From: Pseudorasbora parva
Taxonomy: Eukaryota > Chordata > Actinopteri > Cypriniformes > Gobionidae
NCBI RefSeq assembly: GCF_024679245.1
Contig: NC_090183.1
Location: 24,871,355-24,935,354 of the forward strand
Length of the DNA: 64,000 nt
Reading direction: 5' to 3'
The position numbers and the translations under genes were made by a program. A model generated the notes under the pieces. It saw only the letters and a program-made list of their open reading frames with translations. It did not search any database and was not told where the DNA came from. Below are positions 13,285-23,747 of this stretch, piece after piece. Numbering within the stretch: position 1 is the stretch's first letter; each line of letters opens with the position of its first letter.

Positions 13285-15901
13285 GATCTGCATGTTTGTA
13301 CCAGAAATAAAGAAAGAGTGTGATGAACCTGAAGAGTGTGATTTACCTGAAGTGCTGAGCAGCTATCCTCCTTAAAATGATCTAATGAATGATTGCTTAA
13401 AAATGTATCAATATAGAAAATTGAGACATTGAATAAAACATATATTTGGTTACACGGTGACATTGCTACACTATAATAACACAAATAAGTACTGAGTAAT
13501 ATTAATTAACTACATTTACTGTTAGGATGGGGATAGGTTAGGGCTGGGTTTAGGGATGGTTACTGGTAATTATGCAAAAATGACCTTTGTTACTATATTA
13601 CATGTATAATGTATAACTATGTCATCAAATATGTTACCAAATATTTTATATAAAATGTCAATGTTATAAACTTATGTCCATATATTTTATTGAATAAATT
13701 ATCAGTATCAATACTACAGTATGACTATTACAATTACAGTATTCCAATTACCTTAAAACATTTTACAAAAAAATAAGCAAATTTACTTGAAACAGAGTAT
13801 CCCCAAGAAAAGATTACATGACAAATTATAATGAAATTTAACAATAATTATGTGTAGCCTGTTCTTGGAAACCTGTTAAATTTACTAGCAATTTGTGAAT
13901 GAGAAATGCTCCCTAAAATTTTCGAAGTAAATAACTAAAAATACATTAAAATAAAAAATGTATACATAACTGGAAAACAACATCTATTATCTATAATAAA
14001 CATTTAATGTATTAATTAATAATTTTCCTGCTAATATTATGAAGAATGTGATTAATAAAATAAAATAAAAAACATATTAAAGCAGTTTGGGATAAATCTG
14101 ATTCTTAAAAAAAAAAGAGAAAAAAAAAACATAATAAATTTTTTTTAAAGTAATGATTAAGGTGTGTACACTTGCAAGTATACATGAATTGAAAAAATAA
14201 ATAAATAATTGAAGGTGACATTTAAAAAAAAAAAATCTGGTACAAGGGACTATGAGTCTGTATAACCAATGGCATAAGGGAAACCTGTTGAAAAGAATCG
14301 TTTTTTTTATAATTATTATTATTATTATTATGTTTAGTTGTTGCAACACTAGTTACACAACCTTTAAACATAATTAAGATGTTATAAAATAAATATTATA
14401 CAAAAAGCAAGAGATGCATTTTTATCAGAGTCTAATTTTTCTTCATCTTAAAATGGACTAATTAATTGTGATGTTAATATTAGTCTTCTTAGAACTCCAT
14501 TGAACACAGCAGATGAAAATAATGCTTATGATGCTTGTAAAAATGGCTTATAATTATAATTAGAAGATTATCTATTTGGATGACACATGTAATTTAGGTT
14601 GTATTCCATTTACACTTTAAAATCAACCGTTGAGACCATACAATTACTTTTTTTCTATATCTGAAAAGTCTCCAGCCTCCTAACCCCCCCCCCCCCCCCC
14701 CCCCCAAGCTCTTTGCTGCATTTCCATTTACGATGAATCTTATTTTGACTCTGCCTCTGCTGACCTCCATTTTAGCCATCAGACTTGCCTAACCCCCTGC
14801 TCCGTGCCTTGCATTCATATGCTTTTCTTCGTACCTCACACATCTAATTGACTTCATGTCTGATCATGTAAAGGATGCTGTTCTCCACCTGCTCCACACA
14901 CTAACACTGAATCCTCTAGTGCTCTCACTCCATTAACGAAGAACAGCACCAAAGTTCTGCTCCCTGCTATCAAACCAGCGACTGCTAAAATCTCATTTTC
15001 AACTCAATTTAACCTGCTACCCCTCAAGGGTGGTGCGATTATAGCAAACCTGCTCTGTCAAACATAAATTAGGACAAAAACTACCTATAATGCTAAAGGT
15101 TACCTAATGATAGACACAATGCGTTTCACAATGCCAGACCATGTCTGAGCTGTGCTTGTGTTTTCCTACCAATATAAGTTGAATGTAGGCTAGTACATCC
15201 TCTCTTTTTCTCTGGGTTTATGCAGCACTTGTAAATTAGTATAGTTTACCTCTGCTGTTATGAGCTGTTCTCATTATTATCATATTTAATTATAAATAAA
15301 AAAATGTACACAACCCTGTCCTAGTCATTGCAAATCTGTGTTTATGACAAGATAACAATCAAGATGACAATGACATTGTAAGGGGGGTCAAAAACATTAT
15401 CGTAATGTGCATAATGATAACACGTTTTTTTGTTGACGTAAAGCCAAAATTATTCAAATAATATCTGGGAAATATTTACTTTGTATTATATTTTATCTGC
15501 CAAGTATTACAATATAAGATAACTTATTTTATTTAACACATTTCATAATAAATATAAATAAATATAAATTAAATTAAATTAAATATATTTTATTAATATA
15601 AATATAACAATTTATAACAGAATAATTGTATTTTATTTTACTTTATTTTTATCCAAATATATGTCTATTCTTACTCTTCAACCCAATTCTGCTTCTCTAT
15701 TTGTGATCAGGCCATTTAAGCCATTACACTTTTCAGTGATCCAGTAATCGAAGTCATTTAACAGTCCAAAACAGTGCTAATGTAAAGAAAGCCAGGCTAA
15801 TTACATCACACATATCATAGAAAATAAAGACTCACATAATGTTTTTAGTTACTTGTTCATAGTGTGCTTTGCTTTAAAACATGAGTCCTTGCCATATTCT
15901 G
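13285..15901. other. AT-rich intergenic DNA
   Basis: No gene is seen. A 22-base C run lies at 14684-14705. The stretch at about 13490-13660 (TTAGGGCTGGGTTTAGGG and neighbours) resembles the middle of common fish MITEs but has no defined ends. A more complex stretch at about 14750-15060 has no recognisable function. Confidence 0.4.
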
Positions 15902-16150
15902 CACTGTAAAAAATTGTGTTTGTTTTTTGTTGGTTTAACTTAAAAAAGTAAGTAACCTGGTTGCCTTAAAATTGTGAGTTTATTGAAATTAAAACTTTGA
16001 GTTGATACAATGAAGGAAATTTGTTTAATAAATAGAAACTCAAAATATTATTGTATCTGAATCACATAAGAAATTTGATAAATCATGAAAATAGCACTAT
16101 TTGGCATGTTTCACTGCATCATCAGAAATAATACACGCACAATTACCCTA
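15902..16150. mobile_element. Truncated copy of the CACTGTAAA MITE
   Basis: It starts with CACTGTAAAAAA and is closely similar to 41183-41430, including TAAGTAACCTGGTTGCCTT and GAAGGAAATTTGTTTAATAA-type blocks. The right end present in the 41-kb copy is missing here, so this copy is truncated or its right half has decayed. Confidence 0.75.
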
Positions 16151-16378
16151 CAATTAATTTTGTAAACCCTTCCCCTAAAAACTATTCCTGAGATAATTCT
16201 AAAGTATGTTCATTCTAAATGTCCCCTACTTCATAATAATATTTCTTTTTGTTCTTTAAAAATCAATGCCATGGATTGCCATTATAAATAAAAGACAATT
16301 ACTTTATATTTCTTGTATATTTTCATTACACAACAAAGGTTGCTTTTACAAGTTTGCACCACTTTAAGTGCATTTCAG

Positions 16379-16877
16379 GCCTTGTTTACACCTGGTATTG
16401 AGATGCAGTTTGGTCGGATCACATGTAGACGATGCTAAAGACTGGTGTAAAACGTTTTGAGTTTGTCCACTTTCGACTACTTTCAGAGGTAGAGGAAAAC
16501 GCATTAGACCGGACTGCTTTTGTAGTGTACCGAAAGCTTTCAAACTGTCAAAAAACACTGCCAACTCTCCACCTACTAGCCAGATGGGATTTCAACTTTG
16601 TCGACTGAAGAACCAAGTTTGGTTTGAAGACGAAAAACATACCAAGCACAATGTTCTCGCACCACATTCATATGTAAATTGTTTATTTTGTCCATTAGAT
16701 CAAAAGATCTGAAAAACCCATACATTTACCCGTCATAGACCCTCCCCTCAAAGAAATCAGTACAGAAGACATTGAAGAGACGGATTAAAATACCAGGTGT
16801 AAATGGGTATGTGTCTCCCTAGTCCACTTGTGATCAGATCGACTAAAACACATTTTAATACCAGGTGAAAACCGGGC
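16379..16877. mobile_element. MITE with TTTACACCTGGTATT ends
   Basis: The left end GCCTTGTTTACACCTGGTAT pairs with the complement of the right end, GCCCGGTTTTCACCTGGTAT. The similarity continues inward through GGTCGGATCACATGTAGAC against GTCGATCTGATCACAAGTGG. This gives imperfect inverted repeats of about 60 bp around a ~500-bp non-coding element. No convincing target duplication was found. Confidence 0.65.
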
Positions 16878-17232
16878 ATTAGCGTTACTGCTGAAGTCTG
16901 ATTAGTACAGCCAGGCTTCATGTTTCCACCAGCATACTTATAACATCTAGATACAGTGGGTACGGAAAGTATTCAGACCCCGTTATATTTTTCACTCTTT
17001 GTTATATTGCAACCAAAAAAGAAAAACTGAAATATCACATGGTCCTAAGTATTCAGACCATTTGCTCAGTATTTAGTAGAAGCACCCTTTTTATCCAATA
17101 CAGCTGTCACAGGCCGGAGCGGACCGCCACTTAGCGCGAGTCCCGCTCCTCCCCTAGTTTCCACCCCGAGGAGGTCCCAGAAACACCCCAATGACTAGAC
17201 GGACGAGGAACAGGGTAAGTTAAGAACCAATA

Positions 17233-17238
17233 TTTATT
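17233..17238 (-). terminator. Candidate polyadenylation signal in the 3' LTR
   Basis: The minus strand reads AATAAA, about 130 bases before the LTR end. This is where an R/U5-proximal cleavage signal is expected. The same hexamer occurs at the equivalent place in the 5' LTR. Confidence 0.45.
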
Positions 17239-17402
17239 AACTTTAAAAGAGATTTATGAAGAGGGGAAGGGGGAGGGGATACAAAAAAAAAGGGGAACAC
17301 CAGTCCTCCAGGACTGGGGCCTTGGTTTCTCGAGTCGCTCCTGGTTTTCGACCGATCTTCCCAGCTCTCTCTCTCTCGTCGTCATTCACGCCTAGGTTTA
17401 CA

Positions 17403-18175
17403 GGTGAGTGTACAGGCGGTACACTTGGCTCTTAGCTTTGGGCATGCAGGTGAGTATACAGGACCATACACTGGGCTCTTAGCTTTGGACGTGCAGGTGA
17501 GTATACAGGACAGTACACTGGGCTCTTAGCTCTGGGCATACAGGTGAGTATACAGGCGGTACACTGGGCTCTTAGCTCTGGGCATACAGGTGAGTATACA
17601 GGCGGTACACTGGGCTCTTAGCTGTGGGCATACAGGTGAGTATACAGGACCATACACTGGGCTCTTAGCTTTGGACGTGCAGGTGAGTATACAGGACAGT
17701 ACACTGGGCTCTTAGCTCTGGGCATACAGGTGAGTATACAGGCGGTACACTGGGCTCTTAGCTCTGGGCATACAGGTGAGTATACAGGCGGTACACTGGG
17801 CTCTTAGCTCTGGGCATACAGGTGAGTATACAGGCGGTACACTGGGCTCTTAGCTCTGGGCATACAGGTGAGTATACAGGCGGTACACTGGGCTCTTAGC
17901 TTTGGGCATACAGGTGAGTATACAGGCGGTACACTGGGCTCGTAGCTTTGGGCATACAGGTGAGTATACAGGCGGTACACTGGGCTCTTAGCTCTGGGCA
18001 TACAGGTGAGTATACAGGCGGTACACTGGGCTCTTAGCTTTGGGGCATACAGGTGAGTATACAGGCGGTACACTGGGCTCTTAGCTTTGGGCATACAGGT
18101 GAGTATACAGGCGGTACGCTGGGCTCTTAGCTTTGGGCATACAGGTGAGTATACAGGCGGTACACTGGGCTCTTT
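17403..18175. repeat. 46-bp tandem repeat array in the 3' LTR (17 copies)
   Basis: The unit can be read as ACAGGTGAGTATACAGG, then a (CGGT/ACCA/ACAG)-type variable part, then ACACTGGGCTCTTAGCTCTG and GGCAT. I counted 17 occurrences of the GGTGAGT core. Several unit variants recur in the same order in both LTRs, showing that the array was copied as a block at reverse transcription. Confidence 0.92.
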
Positions 18176-19016
18176 GTTTCGACTCACAGATCCGTAGTCA
18201 GGCAGAAGTCGGCTTTAGTGCTTCCTCTGATACAGGGCTTTCTCTTCGACCTAGGGAGGGATCGCTGACAACGTTTGATAATTCTTCGGTGGACACACAT
18301 CAAAGGAAAGACTCACCCACTGCACTCCACACACACTCACGGTGAATTAGGGTCAGGATCACCACATTGGGCCGGGAGACAAGTCCTGGGTAGTAGAAAG
18401 GATCAGTGCAAAAGATGTCCATATAAAAACGTCAAGACCACGATCTTTCCACACGCTCCTTCCTCTTTTCAATACATTCCCAATGCCTTCTTAATGTAAA
18501 CAATTTCTCCAAGGCAGTAACAATACATATCAACACAGTGGTTTCAACCATGAATGCTTCCAACACTTAGCTCATGTTTTCTTCAGCCCAATACTTCAGT
18601 CTCGCTTCGCCCGGTCTGTATCATCCGCCTCGGGGCGTCCCTCTGATCCACCGGTCGCTCCGTCTCACCCACCGCGATCGCCCAAATCAACTGCGCTCAC
18701 CCTGCAGCGTTGGCCCGAATCAACTTCACCCCCCCCGCCCCCGTTTGCCGGGATCACTCCACCCTTTACAGGGGTCAACTCTCTCCTTGCCCGAATCAAC
18801 TCTCCCCTCCTGTTCTCCCAGTACCTTCTTTATATGCCTCCTTTTGCCCTAATTTGTCCAACCATCGATCGCCACATCCATGCACACAGCTGTTCCCAAT
18901 AACACGCTCTTTTCGTTGCCCGGAGTTACCGGAACTGATCGTGTGTTCCATGTGCAATGGTCCGGGCGGACCATTTCCGCCATTTTAAGTTCCGCCCTTT
19001 AAGGTCACTCTGTGAC

Positions 19017-19028
19017 ATCCTCCCCCGC
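19017..19028 (-). promoter_or_regulatory. Polypurine tract
   Basis: Directly abutting the 3' LTR the minus strand reads GGCGGGGGAGGA. A purine run at this exact place is the plus-strand DNA primer of LTR retrotransposons. It also fixes the 3' LTR boundary. Confidence 0.8.
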
Positions 19029-19064
19029 CAAACCGTTCTAGTCCCTAGAACGGGAATCACCCGC

Positions 19065-20864
19065 CTAGTCGCCATATCGTACAGGGGGTCGCCCTCGGTT
19101 CTCCCGTTGGGACCGTCGAGGTGGCGAGACTGGGTCCACCCTCGCGGCCACAGTCTCAGGGTCCCTTGGCACCACGGCCCAGCCCCCAATCCACGGGGCT
19201 GCAGGCACAGGCTCCCTTGGGGCCTCTTCCACGGGTCTGGGATAATTTGGACAGGGACGAATCATGTTTCGATGGACCACTCGGTCCGGCCCAGCCTTTC
19301 CTTCTGGCCGGATCGTATATACCGGTTGTCCCGGCCGCTGCTGGCCCTGGATCACATACGGGATAGCTTCCCACCGATCGCTCAACTTTCCTTTCCCTTG
19401 CCGCCGGTTGTCTCGGACCAACACTCGTTCTCCTGGAAGCAGGGGGGCCTCTCGGGCCGTTCGATCATACAACCTCTTATTTTTCTCTGCAGCACCCTGT
19501 ATTCGCTTGGTAACTTGTTCATAGGCGAAGTGGAGGCGTTGATGGTGGCGCCCCACCCACTCCGTCAGACTCACATCCTCCCCAGCCGCGGGTGTCCCCA
19601 ACATCAAGTCCGTTGGTAACCGCACATGCCTGCCAAACATCAGGTAAGTCGGGGCATACCCCGTAGTGCTGTGTACACTATTATTATACGCCTGGACTAA
19701 GGTTGGTAAAGCACTCACCCAGTCACTCTGATGCTCTTGGTCCAGCGTGCCCATTAAGCCCAGCAAGGTCTGATTGAGTCGTTCACACCCACCGTTCCCC
19801 TGGGGATGATAGGACGTGGTGTGAGTTTTCGTGCACCCATATAATTGGCATAGTTCCTTGATCACTCGGGACTCGAAATTTGGCCCTTGATCAGAATGCA
19901 GAAACTCAGGGCACCCAAACGGCTGAAAGACGGCTCTCCATAAGGCAGTGGCAGTGGTGTTGGCAGTCTGGTCCAGAGTTGGAACGGCCCAGGCGTACTT
20001 GGTGAATAGATCAGTAATTACGAGGATATTCTGATAACGATCCGTTGGTCTACCAAACGTCAGAAAGTCCATGGCCACAATGTGAAGGGGGGCTTTTGCC
20101 TTTATCGGGACCATCGGGGCTCTGAGCTCCTTCCTAGATTTAAACAAGGTACAACGAGGACATGCCTGGATGAAGGTACTTACGGATGCTTCCAGCCCTG
20201 GCCAATAGAAGTGCCTGCGCAATAGGGATACCGTCTTCTCTTGCCCTTGATGTCCCAACTGGGCATGATATGCCATCAGCAACGCTTGTACCTGGCCCTC
20301 CGGTACCACAATCTGGCAGATCTCCTCTCCCAGTCCCGAGTCTCTGATGGTCCTACACATCACCCCATCTCTCAATCGGAGCTTAGTCCACTGTCCCAGT
20401 AATTTTCGCCCCACCCCCACTTGAACCTGTCTTTCCGCCTGTGTTGGTCCTCGGCCCTGTTCCAGCCATCGGCTCAGCGTTCTCAACCCGCTGTCTTCTT
20501 GCTGCCGCTCTCTCCAGCGGCGAGGGTCCCAACCCCAGCTTATCGGCACCGCCTCTCGTTGGCCTCCCGGCGTGGTGTCTCCATACCGTTCGGTCAGAAA
20601 GTTAAACACAGACTGTGCGGTGGCCCGGACGGCTTCTGGGGCGGCCTGGACTTCTCGTCGGGCTTCCCCCTCTAGGGAGTTCAACACAAACTGTTGATAT
20701 TGGGACGCACTTAACCCTTGGATTCCGGCCAGATACTCTATCTGGGCTTTCCACTCAGAAAATCTCACCTCTGACTCTGCTCCGCCATACTTCTGGATCC
20801 AGGGGGTGCCCATGAACACGGGCATGACTCGGGGTGGGGCCTCAGGTACCTCGTCGTCGGCCAT
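19065..20864 (-). CDS. Gag-integrase fusion ORF of Ty3/gypsy element
   Basis: This is a single intact ORF of 599 codons from the first ATG (20864, MADDEVPEAP); an in-frame TTG lies seven codons upstream. Residue numbers below count from that TTG. Residues about 8-105 resemble the start of a Ty3-type Gag (KYGGAESEVRFSEW). From about 112 the protein is the spacer before integrase, then integrase. The zinc-binding module is H207, H212, C242, C245. The catalytic triad is D273, D332 and E368 with 35 residues between the last two, in AMDFLTF, SDQGPNF and GGCERLNQTL. A basic C-terminal region (GERVLV, then RRSQRENRGR) follows. Everything between early Gag and the end of RNase H is deleted, yet the frame is kept. 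A functional integrase is possible; a functional Gag is not. Not alone competent for reverse transcription. Confidence 0.9.
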   Translation of the reverse strand: MADDEVPEAPPRVMPVFMGTPWIQKYGGAESEVRFSEWKAQIEYLAGIQGLSASQYQQFVLNSLEGEARREVQAAPEAVRATAQSVFNFLTERYGDTTPGGQREAVPISWGWDPRRWRERQQEDSGLRTLSRWLEQGRGPTQAERQVQVGVGRKLLGQWTKLRLRDGVMCRTIRDSGLGEEICQIVVPEGQVQALLMAYHAQLGHQGQEKTVSLLRRHFYWPGLEASVSTFIQACPRCTLFKSRKELRAPMVPIKAKAPLHIVAMDFLTFGRPTDRYQNILVITDLFTKYAWAVPTLDQTANTTATALWRAVFQPFGCPEFLHSDQGPNFESRVIKELCQLYGCTKTHTTSYHPQGNGGCERLNQTLLGLMGTLDQEHQSDWVSALPTLVQAYNNSVHSTTGYAPTYLMFGRHVRLPTDLMLGTPAAGEDVSLTEWVGRHHQRLHFAYEQVTKRIQGAAEKNKRLYDRTAREAPLLPGERVLVRDNRRQGKGKLSDRWEAIPYVIQGQQRPGQPVYTIRPEGKAGPDRVVHRNMIRPCPNYPRPVEEAPREPVPAAPWIGGWAVVPRDPETVAARVDPVSPPRRSQRENRGRPPVRYGD

Positions 20865-20895
20865 TGGGGAATTTCGGTCGCTCAACTCGAGGTGG

Positions 20896-20914
20896 AACCC
20901 TGCCGACTACGCCA
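20896..20914 (-). promoter_or_regulatory. Primer binding site, tRNA-Ser type
   Basis: Five bases inside the 5' LTR the minus strand reads TGGCGTAGTCGGCAGGGTT. This is complementary to the CCA end, acceptor stem and T-arm of eukaryotic tRNA-Ser (genes ending CCTGCCGACTACG), with one mismatch or wobble near its inner end. It places the start of minus-strand DNA synthesis and fixes the 5' LTR boundary at 20920. Confidence 0.75.
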
Positions 20915-21210
20915 AAATCTGTCACAGGCCGGAGCGGACCGCCACTTAGCGCGAGTCCCGCTCCTCCCCTAGTTTCCACCCCGAGGAGGTCCCAGAAACA
21001 CCCCAATGACCAGACGGACGAGGAACAGGGTAAGTTAAGAACCAATATTTATTAACTTTAAAAGAGATTTATGAAGAGGGGAAGGGGGAGGGGATACTAA
21101 AAAAAAGGGGAACACCAGTCCTCCAGGACTGGGGCCTTGGTTTCTCGAGTCGCTCCTGGTTTTCGACCGATCTTCCCAGCTCTCTCTCTCTCGTCGTCGT
21201 TCACGCCTAG

Positions 21211-21945
21211 GTTTACAGGTGAGTGTACAGGCGGTACACTGGGCTCTTAGCTTTGGGCATGCAGGTGAGTATACAGGACCATACACTGGGCTCTTAGCTT
21301 TGGACGTGCAGGTGAGTATACAGGACAGTACACTGGGCTCTTAGCTCTGGGCATACAGGTGAGTATACAGGCGGTACACTGGGCTCTTAGCTCTGGGCAT
21401 ACAGGTGAGTATACAGGCGGTACACTGGGCTCTTAGCTGTGGGCATACAGGTGAGTATACAGGACCATACACTGGGCTCTTAGCTTTGGACGTGCAGGTG
21501 AGTATACAGGACAGTACACTGGGCTCTTAGCTCTGGGCATACAGGTGAGTATACAGGCGGTACACTGGGCTCTTAGCTCTGGGCATACAGGTGAGTATAC
21601 AGGCGGTACACTGGGCTCTTAGCTCTGGGCATACAGGTGAGTATACAGGCGGTACACTGGGCTCTTAGCTTTGGGCATACAGGTGAGTGTACAGGCAGTA
21701 CACTGGGCTCGTAGCTTTGGGCATACAGGTGAGTATACAGGCGGTACACTGGGCTCTTAGCTCTGGGCATACAGGTGAGTATACAGGCGGTACACTGGGC
21801 TCTTAGCTTTGGGGCATACAGGTGAGTATACAGGCGGTACACTGGGCTCTTAGCTTTGGGCATACAGGTGAGTATACAGGCGGTACGCTGGGCTCTTAGC
21901 TTTGGGCATACAGGTGAGTATACAGGCGGTACACTGGGCTCTTTG
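21211..21945. repeat. 46-bp tandem repeat array in the 5' LTR (16 copies)
   Basis: Same unit as at 17403-18175, with 16 GGTGAGT cores counted. The one-unit difference from the 3' LTR arose after insertion or during the last round of reverse transcription. Confidence 0.9.
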
Positions 21946-22611
21946 TTTCGACTCACAGATCCGTAGTCAGGCAGAAGTCGGCTTTAGTGCTTCCTCTGAT
22001 ACAGGGCTTTCTCTTCGACCTAGGGAGGGATCGCTGACAACGTTTGATAATTCTTCGGTGGACACACATCAAAGGAAAGACTCACCCACTGCACTCCACA
22101 CACACTCACGGTGAATTAGGGTCAGGATCACCACATTGGGCCGGGAGACAAGTCCTGGGTAGTAGAAAGGATCAGTGCAAAAGATGTCCATATAAAAACG
22201 TCAAGACCACGATCTTTCCACACGCTCCTTCCTCTTTTCAATACATTCCCAATGCCTTCTTAATGTAAACAATTTCTCCAAGGCAGTAACAATACATATC
22301 AACACAGTGGTTTCAACCATGAATGCTTCCAACACTTAGCTCATGTTTTCTTCAGCCCAATACTTCAGTCTCGCTTCGCCCGGTCTGTATCATCCGCCTC
22401 GGGGCGTCCCTCTGATCCACCGGTCGCTCCGTCTCACCCACCGCGATCGCCCAAATCAACTGCGCTCACCCTGCAGCGTTGGCCCGAATCAACTTCACCC
22501 CCCCCCCCCCCCCCCCCCCGCCCCCGTTTGCCGGGATCACTCCACCCTTTACAGGGGTCAACTCTCTCCTTGCCCGAATCAACTCTCCCCTCCTGTTCTC
22601 CCAGTACCTTC

Positions 22612-22619
22612 TTTATATG
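22612..22619 (-). promoter_or_regulatory. Candidate TATA box in the 5' LTR
   Basis: The minus strand reads CATATAAAG within a GC-rich context, about 180 bases inside the LTR start. It is the best TATA-like match there and is identical in the 3' LTR. Promoter activity is inferred. Confidence 0.4.
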
Positions 22620-22800
22620 CCTCCTTTTGCCCTAATTTGTCCAACCATCGATCGCCACATCCATGCACACAGCTGTTCCCAATAACACGCTCTTTTCGTT
22701 GCCCGGAGTTACCGGAACTGATCGTGTGTTCCATGTGCAATGGTCCGGGCGGACCATTTCCGCCATTTTAAGTTCCGCCCTTTAAGGTCACTCTGTGACA

Positions 22801-23500
22801 CAGCCATGAGTCTTTTTGGGAAATATGCAACAAGTTTTTCACATTTGGGGATCCTCTGCCATTCCTCCTTGCAGATCCTCCAGTTCTGTCAGGTTTGATG
22901 GTAAACGTTGGTGGACAGTCATTTTCAGGTCTATCCAGAGATGCTCAATTGGGTTTATGTCAGGGCTCTGTCTGGGCCATTCAAGAACAGTCATGGAGTT
23001 GTTGTGAAGCCACTCCTTCGTTATTTTAGCTGTGTGCTTAGGGTCATTGTCTTGTTGGAAGATGAACCTTTGGCCTAGTCTGAGGTCTTGAGCACTCTGG
23101 AGAAGGTTTTCTTCCAGCATATCCCTGTATTTGACTGCATTCATCTTTCCCTCGATTGCAACCAGTCTTCCTGTCCCTGCAGGTGAAAAACACCCCACAG
23201 CATGATGCTGCCACCACCATGCTTCACTGTTGGGACTGTATTGGACAGGCGATGAGCAGTGCCTGGTTTTCTCCACACATACCGCTTAGAATTAAAGCCA
23301 AAAAGTTATATCCTAGGCTCATCAGACCAGAGAATCGTATTTCTCACCATCTTGGAGTCCTTCAGGTGATTTTTTAGCAAACTTCATGCAGGCTTTCATG
23401 TGTCTTGCACTGAGGAGAGGCTTCCATCGGGCCACTCCGCCATAAAGCCCCGACTAGTGGAGGGCTGCAATAATGGTTGACTTTCTCCCATCCTCCGACT
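22801..23500 (-). pseudogene. Tc1-like transposase, C-terminal half, broken
   Basis: The best frame (22839-23276, minus) contains QQDNDPKHTAKITKEW and SPDINPIEHLWIDLK. These are the second Asp and the Glu of the DD34E transposase triad, 34 residues apart. It continues with HQRLPSNLTELEDLQ. Upstream, 23277-23500, recognisable pieces such as LLSARHMKACMKFA appear in shifted frames, so several frameshifts and a stop are present. The reading frame would continue across 22801 but the Ty3 element is inserted there. About 23510-23620 is unrelated sequence inside the Tc1. Confidence 0.85.
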
Positions 23501-23747
23501 GTATCACTGGACAACCTGATCTCACAGAATTCTATGAAATGAACACAGACCCTTAACTCAAAATCCATGTTAGTTTCACTGAATCTGCAAAAATTCTGTG
23601 ATGGGTCCACGTAAGTGATGCAATGACAGGCAGCACCCTGAATTTATTTATTTTTTTTATTTTTTATTTTTTTGCTTTTGGCAAAAGGCTGCAATATAAA
23701 AGAGTGAAAAATGTAAGGGGGTCTCAATACTTTCTGTACCCACTGTA

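Larger units (their letters stand above)
17105..19016 (-). repeat. 3' LTR of the Ty3/gypsy element
   Basis: 1912 bp and collinear with 20920-22800. It carries 17 copies of a 46-bp tandem repeat, compared with 16 in the other LTR, and a C run of 8 where the other LTR has 22. By eye six single-base differences were found between the two LTRs, for example near 17203, 17287, 17393 and 17436 and two in the tandem array. Confidence 0.92.
17105..22800 (-). mobile_element. Ty3/gypsy retrotransposon, internally deleted
   Basis: It has two long LTRs beginning TGTCACAG and ending CTGTGACA in plus-strand reading, with a 1.9-kb internal region on the minus strand. Host sequence CAGC precedes the left LTR (17101-17104) and CAGC follows the right LTR (22801-22804), a 4-bp target duplication, or 5 bp (ACAGC) if the terminal A is counted. 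The order on the minus strand is 5' LTR, tRNA-Ser primer site, Gag-integrase ORF, polypurine tract, 3' LTR. Protease, reverse transcriptase and RNase H are absent. The LTRs are nearly identical, so insertion is recent. It probably moved using enzymes of a full-length relative. Confidence 0.9.
20920..22800 (-). repeat. 5' LTR of the Ty3/gypsy element
   Basis: 1881 bp, the counterpart of 17105-19016, with one fewer tandem unit and a longer C run (22498-22519). As the upstream LTR on the minus strand it contains the promoter (U3) that would drive the element. Confidence 0.92.
16954..23745 (-). mobile_element. Decayed Tc1-like transposon, interrupted by a Ty3 element
   Basis: Left end CAGTGGGTACGGAAAGTATT (16954) and the complement of the right end, CAGTGGGTACAGAAAGTATT (ending 23745), are terminal inverted repeats. 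The similarity extends for about 45 bp. TA dinucleotides flank both ends (16952-16953 and 23746-23747), as expected for Tc1/mariner. The transposase is on the minus strand, and its C-terminal side is cut by the Ty3/gypsy insertion at 17105-22800. Without that insertion about 1.1 kb of Tc1 remains. The N-terminal part of the transposase is missing or unrecognisable. Confidence 0.88.

Noticed and set aside
17403..18175. Tandem 46-bp array considered as a CRISPR-like array
   Set aside because: There are no unique spacers; the whole unit repeats directly, it lies within an LTR in a eukaryotic context, and it occurs in both LTRs.
18957..19619. 220-codon plus-strand frame in the Ty3 element
   Set aside because: It runs antisense to the integrase C-terminus and LTR junction and has no domain.
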